A DNA stretch of 46,632 nt from Alphaproteobacteria bacterium. GTDB lineage: Bacteria; Pseudomonadota; Alphaproteobacteria; DSM-16000; Inquilinaceae. The DNA lies in NCBI GenBank assembly GCA_028284045.1, contig JANQSN010000031.1, positions 1 to 46,632 of the forward strand, in the 5' to 3' direction. Within the stretch, counting starts at the first letter, position 1; each line of letters begins with the position of its first letter. A model generated the notes under the pieces. That model searched no databases. It saw nothing but the letters and a program-made list of their open reading frames with translations, and was not told where the DNA came from. Positions 40,100 through 46,632 of this stretch are shown in pieces. The translations under genes were made by a program, and so were the position numbers.

Positions 40100-41117
40100 C
40101 CGGGCCGTAGAAGGCGCGGTACCAGTCGACGAACCGCGCCACGCCCACCTCGATCGGCGTGCTGGGCTGCGCGCCGGTGGTCTCCACCAGGCCGCTGACA
40201 TCGGCAAAGGTCGCCGGCACGTCGCCCGGCGCCATCGCCTGGAAGTCGATCCGCGCCTTGCGGCCGAGCGTCGCCTCCAGGACGGAGATATAGTCCATCA
40301 GCTCGATCGGCCGATGATTGCCGATGTTCAGCACGCGGAACGGCGCCACGCGGCTCGCCGCCGGGCCGGCGGCCTGACAGGGCTCCGACAGCGGCGCCGG
40401 CGGCCGGTCGGCGACGCCCAAGATCCCCGACACCACGTCGTCGACATAGGTGAAGTCGCGGCGCATCCGGCCGTGATTGAACACGGCGATCGGCTCGTCG
40501 GCCAGGATCGCGCGGGTGAATTTGAACAGCGCCATGTCCGGCCGGCCCCACGGCCCGTAGACGGTGAAGAAGCGCAGGCCCGTCGCCGGAAAGCCGTAGA
40601 GATGGCTGTAGGCATGCGCCATCAGCTCGTTGGCCCGCTTGGTGGCGGCGTAGAGGCTGATCGGGTGGTCGACCGCATCGGCTTCCGCAAACGGCAGCGT
40701 CTCGTTGGCGCCGTAGACGGAGCTGGAGGAGGCATAGACGAGATGCTCGCACGCGCCGTGGCGGCAGCCCTCCAGCACGTTCAGGAAGCCTTCCAGATTG
40801 CTGTCGGCATAGGCATGCGGGTCGGTCGCCCCGTAACGCACGCCGGCCTGGGCCGCCAGATGGATCACCCGCGCAGGGCGGTGGCGCTGGAACACGTCGC
40901 GCACCGCCTCGCGGTCGGCCAGGTCGATGCGCGCCTCCACGAAGCCGGCGTGGGCGGCCAGGCGCTCCAGCCGCCGCGCCTTCAAGCGGACGTCGTAGTA
41001 GGGGGTCAGGTTGTCGATACCGACCACGGCCGATCCGCGCTGCAGCAGCGCCAGGGCGACGTGATTGCCGATGAAGCCGGCGGTGCCGGTCACCAGGATG
41101 GGAGGGGACGCGGTCAA
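40077..41117 (-). CDS. Nucleotide-sugar epimerase (UDP-glucuronate 4-epimerase-like)
   Basis: 346-residue extended SDR. The NAD motif is TGTAGFIGNHVALALL near the start; GIDNLTPYYDVRLKARRLE and HLAAQAGVRYG are typical of UDP-glucuronate 4-epimerases. The active site is SSSSVYGANETLPF with YAATKRANELMAHAYSHL (Tyr and Lys). The start is TTG at 41117, since no ATG or GTG lies in frame shortly before the conserved ILVTG strand; this costs some certainty. First gene of the epimerase/GT2/GtrA operon, divergent from gmd. Confidence 0.87.
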   Translation of the reverse strand: MTASPPILVTGTAGFIGNHVALALLQRGSAVVGIDNLTPYYDVRLKARRLERLAAHAGFVEARIDLADREAVRDVFQRHRPARVIHLAAQAGVRYGATDPHAYADSNLEGFLNVLEGCRHGACEHLVYASSSSVYGANETLPFAEADAVDHPISLYAATKRANELMAHAYSHLYGFPATGLRFFTVYGPWGRPDMALFKFTRAILADEPIAVFNHGRMRRDFTYVDDVVSGILGVADRPPAPLSEPCQAAGPAASRVAPFRVLNIGNHRPIELMDYISVLEATLGRKARIDFQAMAPGDVPATFADVSGLVETTGAQPSTPIEVGVARFVDWYRAFYGPGGGGDGD

Positions 41118-41316
41118 AGGCAGACCCGGAAAGCTGGAAGCGGGGCGCGGGCGGCGCGGCTCTCCCGGCCCTGATAGCACACCCGCCCGAACCGAACAAA
41201 ACCAAGGGGTCGCGACCCTCGGGCGCCGCTTTAGTGTCGGAAACGTGCGCGGGGGTCTGCTATCACGACCCCCGGCCTCCGGCGACCAAGGCCAAGGACG
41301 AGAATGAGGACTGTCG

Positions 41317-42384
41317 ATGACTGAGAAGGTGGCCCTGATCACCGGCGTAACCGGCCAGGACGGCGCACTGTTGGCGGCGCTGCTGTTGGACAAGGGATAC
41401 CGGGTGCACGGCGTCAAACGCCGCTCCTCCTCCTTCAATACCGGGCGGGTCGACCATCTCTACCAGGATCCGCACGACGGCGATCCCCGGTTCCGCCTGC
41501 ATTTCGGTGACATGACCGATGCCACCAACCTGATCCGGCTGATCGCCGCGGTCGAGCCCGACGAGATCTACAATCTCGCCGCGCAAAGCCATGTCAGCGT
41601 CAGCTTCGAGACACCGGAATACACCGCCAATGCCGATGCGCTGGGCTGCCTGCGCATGCTGGAGGCGATCCGCATCCTCGGCATGGAAAGCCGCGTGCGC
41701 TTCTACCAGGCGTCGACGTCTGAGCTGTTCGGCAACGCGCCCGCCCCGCAGACCGAGGCCACGCCCTTCCAGCCGCGCAGCCCCTATGCGGCGGCCAAGC
41801 TCTACGCCTACTGGATCACGGTGAACTACCGCGAGGCCTACGGGATGTTCGCCGCCAACGGCATCCTGTTCAACCACGAGAGCCCGCTGCGCGGCGAGAC
41901 CTTCGTCACGCGCAAGATCACCCGGGCGGTCGCGGCGATCGAGCTGGGGCTGCAGGAGACGCTCTTTCTCGGCAATCTCGACGCAAGGCGCGACTGGGGC
42001 CACGCCCGCGACTATGTGGAGGGCATGTGGCGCGTCGTGCAGCACGACCGGGCCGACGACTTCGTCCTGGCCACCGGCCAGACCCATTCGGTGCGCGCCT
42101 TCGTGGAGCACGCCTTCGCCGAGATCGGCCGGCCGATCGCCTGGCAGGGCAGCGGCCTCGACGAGGTCGGCGTGGAGCAGGCGACGGGCACCGCACGGGT
42201 GCGCATCGATCCGCGGTACTTCCGCCCGACGGAGGTCGACCTGTTGCAGGGCGACCCGTCGAAGGCGGAACGCGAGCTGGGCTGGCGCCACCGCACCGGC
42301 TTCGCCGACCTGGTGCGCGAGATGGTGGCGGCCGACCGCGAAGCGGTTACCGCGGAACGCGACCGCCGCGAGCGATCGGAGTAG
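41317..42384 (+). CDS. gmd: GDP-mannose 4,6-dehydratase
   Basis: 355 residues. Converts GDP-D-mannose to GDP-4-keto-6-deoxy-D-mannose, the precursor of fucose, rhamnose or perosamine sugars. The NADP motif is [20 protein letters not shown], followed by [20 protein letters not shown], which is specific to Gmd. The catalytic residues are in ASTSELFG and [10 protein letters not shown] (Thr/Ser-Glu, Tyr-Lys). [19 protein letters not shown] is also a Gmd signature. GAGGA stands before the ATG. Divergent from the epimerase operon, all for surface glycan. Confidence 0.95.
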   Translation: MTEKVALITGVTGQDGALLAALLLDKGYRVHGVKRRSSSFNTGRVDHLYQDPHDGDPRFRLHFGDMTDATNLIRLIAAVEPDEIYNLAAQSHVSVSFETPEYTANADALGCLRMLEAIRILGMESRVRFYQASTSELFGNAPAPQTEATPFQPRSPYAAAKLYAYWITVNYREAYGMFAANGILFNHESPLRGETFVTRKITRAVAAIELGLQETLFLGNLDARRDWGHARDYVEGMWRVVQHDRADDFVLATGQTHSVRAFVEHAFAEIGRPIAWQGSGLDEVGVEQATGTARVRIDPRYFRPTEVDLLQGDPSKAERELGWRHRTGFADLVREMVAADREAVTAERDRRERSE

Positions 42385-42472
42385 AAATCCGTTTGAGGTT
42401 GCCAAGGCCGGCCCAGGGTCGCGCCAACGCCCAAGAGGCCAAAAAGACCGCGAAGGGAGGACAATCGCCGTC

Positions 42473-44452
42473 ATGAACGACCACGCCTCGCCGGACGGCC
42501 AGCCGATCTGGACGCCCTCGCCGGCGCGCGTCGCCGCCAGCAACATGACCGCCTTCCGGCTGCGCGTGGAAAGCCGCCACGGCGTCGACCTGCCGGACTA
42601 TGCCGCCCTGCATGCCTGGTCGGTCGCCAATCCGGACGCCTTCTGGTCGGATCTGTGGACCTTCTGCGGCATTATCGGCGAACCGGGCGGCGCGCCGGTG
42701 ATCACCGATCGCCAGGCTATGCCCGGCGCGCAGTTCTTCCCCGAGGCGCGGCTGAACTTCGCGGAGAACCTGCTGCGCCGGCGCGACGAGGCGGCCGCCC
42801 TGATCTGCCGCGGCGAGGACAAGGTGCGCCGCTCGGTCAGCTACGAGGAACTTTACGACACCGTCGCCCGCCTCGCCCGCGCGCTGAAGGCCGCCGGCGT
42901 CGGTCCCGGCGACCGGGTGGCCGGCTACTTCGCCAATGTGCCGGAAGCGATCATGGCCATGCTGGCGACCGCGTCGCTGGGCGCCATCTGGTCCTCCGCC
43001 TCGCCGGATTTCGGCACGCAAGGGGTGCTCGACCGCTTCGGCCAGATCGAGCCGAAGGTGCTGTTCGCCGTCGACGGCTATTTCTACGGCGGCAAGACCT
43101 TCGACATCCTGCCCAAGGTCGCGGAGGTCGCGGTGGCCTTGCCGACCGTCACCCGCACGGTGATCGTCGGCTACACGCGCGACGACCCGCCGACCGCCGG
43201 CATCCGCGACGCCGTCGCCTGGAACGACTTCCTGGACGGCCCGCCGGGCAGCGGCGGCGACATCGCGTTCGCCCATCTGCCGTTCAACCATCCGCTCTAC
43301 ATCATGTTCTCCAGCGGCACGACGGGCGTGCCGAAATGCATCGTGCACGGCGCCGGCGGCACGCTGATCCAGCACCTGAAGGAACACGTGCTGCATTGCG
43401 ACGTGAAGCCGGGCGACCGGGTGTTCTACTTCACCACGCTGGGCTGGATGATGTGGAACTGGATGGTCAGCGCGCTGGCGTCGGAGGCCGGGCTGGTGCT
43501 CTACGACGGCAACCCGTTCCACCCCGACGGCAACGGGCTGTGGGACCTGGCGGAGGAGGCGGGCATCACCCTGTTCGGCACCTCGGCGAAATACATCGAT
43601 GCGCTGCATAAGCAGGGCTACAAGCCCGGCGAGCGCCATCCGTTGGAGCGGCTGCGGCTGATCACCTCCACCGGTTCGCCCCTGGTGCCGGAGAGCTACG
43701 ACTACGTCTATGCCGACATCAAGGCGGAGGTGCAGCTCGCTTCCATCAGCGGCGGCACCGACATCGTGTCGTGCTTCGCGCTCGGCAACCCGGTGCTGCC
43801 GGTGTGGCGCGGCGAGCTGCAATGCCTCGGCCTCGGCATGGACGTGCAGGTGTTCGACGCGGACGGCCACCCGGTGACGGCGGAGAAGGGGGAGCTGGTG
43901 TGCACCCAGCCCTTCCCGGCCATGCCCATCGGCTTCTGGAACGATCCCGACGGCGCCAAGTACCACGACGCCTATTTCGCGCGCTTCGAGGGCATCTGGT
44001 GCCATGGCGACTATGTCGAGCGGACGCGCCATGGCGGGATGATCATCTATGGCCGCTCCGACGCCACGCTGAACCCCGGCGGGGTGCGGATCGGCACCGC
44101 GGAGATCTACCGCCAGGTGGAGAAGCTGCCGGAGGTCACCGAGAGCCTGGTGATCGGCCAGTCCTGGGAGGACGACGTGCGCGTCGTGCTGTTCGTCACC
44201 CTGGCGGCCGGCGCCGACTTGACGGAGGACCTGGTTCGGCGGATCAAGACCCAGATCCGCACCGGCGCCTCGCCGCGCCATGTGCCGGCCAAGGTGGTCG
44301 CCGTCGCCGACATCCCGCGCACCAAAAGCGGCAAGATCACCGAGCTTGCCGTGCGCGACGTCGTCCATGGACGCCCGGTGAAGAACAAGGAGGCGCTGGC
44401 CAATCCCGACGCGCTGGCGCTCTATGCCGACCTGCCGGAGCTGCAGCGCTGA
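42473..44452 (+). CDS. Acetoacetyl-CoA synthetase (acetoacetate-CoA ligase)
   Basis: 659 residues of the adenylate-forming family, with the length and N-terminal form ([20 protein letters not shown]) of acetoacetate-CoA ligases. Signature motifs are the P-loop [40 protein letters not shown] and the catalytic Lys in RTKSGKITE. It activates acetoacetate for ketone-body or polyhydroxybutyrate-related metabolism. GGGAGGA is present upstream of the ATG at 42473. Followed after 11 bases by an aminotransferase. Confidence 0.93.
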   Translation: MNDHASPDGQPIWTPSPARVAASNMTAFRLRVESRHGVDLPDYAALHAWSVANPDAFWSDLWTFCGIIGEPGGAPVITDRQAMPGAQFFPEARLNFAENLLRRRDEAAALICRGEDKVRRSVSYEELYDTVARLARALKAAGVGPGDRVAGYFANVPEAIMAMLATASLGAIWSSASPDFGTQGVLDRFGQIEPKVLFAVDGYFYGGKTFDILPKVAEVAVALPTVTRTVIVGYTRDDPPTAGIRDAVAWNDFLDGPPGSGGDIAFAHLPFNHPLYIMFSSGTTGVPKCIVHGAGGTLIQHLKEHVLHCDVKPGDRVFYFTTLGWMMWNWMVSALASEAGLVLYDGNPFHPDGNGLWDLAEEAGITLFGTSAKYIDALHKQGYKPGERHPLERLRLITSTGSPLVPESYDYVYADIKAEVQLASISGGTDIVSCFALGNPVLPVWRGELQCLGLGMDVQVFDADGHPVTAEKGELVCTQPFPAMPIGFWNDPDGAKYHDAYFARFEGIWCHGDYVERTRHGGMIIYGRSDATLNPGGVRIGTAEIYRQVEKLPEVTESLVIGQSWEDDVRVVLFVTLAAGADLTEDLVRRIKTQIRTGASPRHVPAKVVAVADIPRTKSGKITELAVRDVVHGRPVKNKEALANPDALALYADLPELQR

Positions 44453-44463
44453 AGGATGCCCCG

Positions 44464-45666
44464 ATGACCGCCCCGTTGGCCGCCACTGCCAAGCCCCTCG
44501 CCCCGCCGGTCGGCCGTATCCGGTCCGCCGTCGCCGGGCTGCCGGACAGCGGCATTGTCGAGGTCGTCAACTACGGCCGGGAACGCCCGGGCCTGATCCC
44601 GCTCTGGGTGGGGGAGGGGGATCTCGCCACCCCGGCGCCGATCGGTGCGGCGGCGACGGCGGCCCTTCAGGACGGCCAGACCTTCTACACCTATCAGCGC
44701 GGCATCCCGCCGGTGCGCGCGGCGCTGGCGGACTATCTGAACGGCCTCTATGACGGCCTCGCCCTGCCGCCGGAGCGGGTGTTCCTGACCAGCTCCGGCA
44801 TGCAGGCGATCATGCTGTCGGTACAGATGCTGATCGAGCCGGGCGACGAGGTCGTCATGCTGACGCCGGTCTGGCCGAACATCTTCAACGCCGTGGCGAT
44901 CCTCGGCGGGCGGCCGGTGCCGGTGGCGATGGATTTCTCGGCCGAGGGCTGGTCGGTCGACTTCGACCGGCTGGCCGCCGCCTGCGGGCCGCGCACCAAG
45001 GCGATCTTCGTCAACACGCCGTCCAACCCGACCGGCTGGATGATGCCGAAAGCCGATATGCGCCGGCTGGTCGACTTAGTGCGGGCGCGCGGGCTCTGGC
45101 TGATCGCCGACGAGGTCTATAGCCGCATCACCTATGACGGCGGCGCGGCCGGCCCCTCCTTCCTGACGCTGATGGAGCCGGAGGAGCCGCTGTTGGTGGT
45201 CAACAGCTTCTCCAAGAACTGGGCGATGACCGGCTGGCGGATCGGCTGGCTGGTGGCGCCGGCCTCGCTCGGCCAGGTGATCGAGAACCTGGTGCAGTAC
45301 AACATCTCCGGCGTGCCGACCTTCCTGCAATACGGCGCGCTGGCCGCGCTGAGGGAGGGCGCCGGCATGGTCGAGGACATGCGCCGGCGCTGTGCGGAAG
45401 GCCGCGCGCTGGTGTCGGCACGCCTCGGCCGGCTGCCGCGGGTGCGCTACGCCCCGCCGGCCGGCGCCTTCTATGCCTTCTTCGCCGTGGCGGGCGAGAC
45501 CGACAGCCGGGCGCTGGCGCTGCGGCTGGTCGACGAGGTCGGCGTCGGCCTGGCGCCGGGCAGCGCCTTCGGGCCCGGCGGCGAGGGCTTCTTGCGGCTG
45601 TGCTTCGCCTGCTCGGCCACCCGGCTAAGCGAGGCGATGGACCGGCTGGACGCCGCCTTGACGTGA
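44464..45666 (+). CDS. Class I/II PLP-dependent aminotransferase
   Basis: 400 residues of the aspartate aminotransferase fold type I. The PLP Lys is Lys251 in VVNSFSKNWAMTGWRIGWL, with the supporting Asn-Pro motif in VNTPSNPTGWMM, the Asp-Glu of LIADEVYSRITYDG and the C-terminal Arg in FLRLCFACS. Substrate preference (aromatic, aspartate or alanine) cannot be decided. The ATG at 44464 follows acetoacetyl-CoA synthetase by 11 bases, and the stop overlaps the GNAT start. Confidence 0.92.
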   Translation: MTAPLAATAKPLAPPVGRIRSAVAGLPDSGIVEVVNYGRERPGLIPLWVGEGDLATPAPIGAAATAALQDGQTFYTYQRGIPPVRAALADYLNGLYDGLALPPERVFLTSSGMQAIMLSVQMLIEPGDEVVMLTPVWPNIFNAVAILGGRPVPVAMDFSAEGWSVDFDRLAAACGPRTKAIFVNTPSNPTGWMMPKADMRRLVDLVRARGLWLIADEVYSRITYDGGAAGPSFLTLMEPEEPLLVVNSFSKNWAMTGWRIGWLVAPASLGQVIENLVQYNISGVPTFLQYGALAALREGAGMVEDMRRRCAEGRALVSARLGRLPRVRYAPPAGAFYAFFAVAGETDSRALALRLVDEVGVGLAPGSAFGPGGEGFLRLCFACSATRLSEAMDRLDAALT

Positions 45667-46466
45667 TCGCCCCGCCGGTCGCCGGCGACCCGATGCCGGA
45701 GGAGATCACCAACAACCTGCTGGCCATCGCCGCGATCGGCCGGCGGCCGGTGGATATCGGCGCCTTCCGCGCCTTCTTCGCCGATGGCGACGACGACACA
45801 CTGTTCAGCGTCGCGGTGCCGATGCACGACAGCGACGACTGGTCGGCGGAGCTGGCGGACCTGACCCGCGCCGCGGCGGCGCGCCGGCGCCTATTGCGCA
45901 TCGAGTTCTTGGAGGAGCAGGCCCCGGCGCTCGCCCCGATCCTGGAGCTGGCCGGCTTCCGCTGCGACAGCGCCCGGCCGGCGATGCTGCTGGCGGCGGC
46001 GGATCTGCGCGTCGTCGCCGGCACGCCGCCACTGCGCTTCGTGCGGATCCGGGCAGAGGATGCGCCGGCGATCGACGCCTTCCAGGCGGTGCAGGAGGCG
46101 AGCTTCGGCCCCGCCCTGGCCGACGACGTGCGCGGCTGGCGGCCGATCCTGTTGGATGGGCTGGCCGCCGGTTCGATGGTCGCCGCCTTGGGCCTGGTGG
46201 ACGAGCAGCCGGTGGCCGCCGCCTCGCTGCTGATCGGCGGCGGCGCGGCGGAACTGGTAGGCGTCGGCGTGCGGCCGGAGCATCGCGGCCGCGGCCTGGC
46301 GTCGGCGCTGTGCTACCGGCTGCTGGCCGACCATTTCGCCGACAGCGGCACCGACGGGGGCTCCCATGTCTGGCTGTCGGCCGACGAGACGGCCCGCGCC
46401 CTCTACGGCCGCCTCGGCTTCCGCCCCGTCGGCACCCATGTGATCTTCGGCGTCGGCCGGCGGTAG
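45663..46466 (+). CDS. GNAT-family N-acetyltransferase
   Basis: 267 residues from the GTG at 45663, which overlaps the aminotransferase stop (GTGA); an ATG at 45693 is the alternative. The acetyl-CoA site is GVGVRPEHRGRGLASALCYR (motif A), followed by VWLSADETARALYGRLGFRP. The N-terminal half is a second, degenerate GNAT-like or unknown domain. Substrate is unknown. Last gene of the run, with a repeat-like tail after it. Confidence 0.82.
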   Translation: MIAPPVAGDPMPEEITNNLLAIAAIGRRPVDIGAFRAFFADGDDDTLFSVAVPMHDSDDWSAELADLTRAAAARRRLLRIEFLEEQAPALAPILELAGFRCDSARPAMLLAAADLRVVAGTPPLRFVRIRAEDAPAIDAFQAVQEASFGPALADDVRGWRPILLDGLAAGSMVAALGLVDEQPVAAASLLIGGGAAELVGVGVRPEHRGRGLASALCYRLLADHFADSGTDGGSHVWLSADETARALYGRLGFRPVGTHVIFGVGRR

Positions 46467-46475
46467 GGCCGATCC

Positions 46476-46538
46476 CCTGATCGTCGTGCCCGCCACACTT
46501 GACGGCCGACACCCACCGCTCCTGATCGTCATGCCCGC
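46476..46538. repeat. Direct repeats CCTGATCGTC[G/A]TGCCCGC
   Basis: The 18-base unit appears at 46476-46493 and at 46521-46538, 45 bases apart, differing at one base. The second copy continues with GAAAGG, which recalls the GTCATGCCCGCGAAAG intergenic repeat of many alphaproteobacteria. Beyond it, 46540-46632 is visibly AT-richer and shows no gene that I can support. Confidence 0.65.
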
Positions 46539-46632
46539 GAAAGGATTCCTCTGCGAAAGGGGCGATTTGTTTCGATATGGCGTGTTGTAGTTGGTCTTGG
46601 TCGAGGTGAGAGAGCGGTGTGCGCGGATGCAC

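Noticed and set aside
45805..46632. Minus-strand frame at the right end of the window
   Set aside because: Mostly antisense to the GNAT gene; its start reads through the direct repeats and shows no domain.
1..46632. CRISPR arrays, tRNA or rRNA genes, integrases and transposases
   Set aside because: Looked for on both strands by eye; no regularly spaced repeats, no cloverleaf-like gene and no transposase or integrase frame were seen.

Overview
The window is a contiguous piece of a very GC-rich (roughly 70% by eye) alphaproteobacterial chromosome, most like the Rhodospirillales and relatives. Pointers are a three-subunit cytochrome bc1 operon in the order Rieske / cytochrome b / cytochrome c1, the divergent trmL-hemF pair, the conserved block MoxR / DUF58 / DUF4159 opposite DUF1285 / NUDIX / DUF6111 / cca, and the alphaproteobacterial palindromic intergenic repeats. 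No tRNA, rRNA, CRISPR array, prophage or transposase was found. Most of the window reads as core or lineage-typical chromosome with a few accessory insertions.

Layout. 1-2421 (minus): petABC, with c1 cut by the window edge. 2701-4064 (plus): trmL and hemF, translationally coupled. 4061-4331: a dense set of palindromic repeats. 4367-5041 (minus): a secreted Cys-rich protein of unknown function. 5130-12128 (minus): a four-gene MoxR ATPase / DUF58 / DUF4159 / VWA-like-GATase-like membrane protein operon. 12321-15917 (plus): DUF1285, a LysE exporter, CoA-type NUDIX hydrolase, DUF6111 and CCA-adding enzyme. 16078-18785: a 2-methylfumaryl-CoA isomerase-like CoA-transferase, the bicarbonate transporter SbtA, and a convergent SbtB-type PII protein. 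18954-19409: a secreted protein with two Tudor/agenet-like repeats. 19346-21677 (minus): XRE regulator, azlC, azlD and two tiny single-helix membrane proteins. 21872-22894: fatty acid desaturase, with palindromes in the divergent control region. 22919-23753: an AT-richer VbhA-like antitoxin / Fic module. 23828-27149 (minus): MerA-like flavoprotein, TVP38 membrane protein and an SDR. 27396-32362: lipoprotein, EamA transporter, DUF2934 protein with a basic tail, SH3 protein, D-2-hydroxyacid dehydrogenase, methyltransferase and GFA protein. 32371-33267: two more large palindromes and a TauE/SafE exporter. 33416-36478: an amino-acid-type binding protein followed by a TorS-like hybrid-less histidine kinase. 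36511-38494 (minus): DM13 lipoprotein, a two-helix membrane protein and another lipoprotein. 38583-42384: cell-surface sugar genes (GtrA, GT2, nucleotide-sugar epimerase, and divergent gmd). 42473-46466 (plus): acetoacetyl-CoA synthetase, aminotransferase and GNAT.

How the genes work together. bc1 carries respiratory electron flow and hemF feeds heme synthesis. SbtA/SbtB suggest regulated bicarbonate import, beside an enzyme that in known organisms belongs to the 3-hydroxypropionate bicycle. The binding protein and kinase at 33416-36478 have no permease or ATPase genes beside them, so they look like a ligand-sensing pair rather than a transporter. GtrA/GT2/epimerase/gmd point to lipid-linked or surface glycan modification.

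Limits: all calls come from reading translations and motifs by eye; no database search or folding was run. In this GC-rich DNA nearly every gene has long open antisense frames; these were left out.
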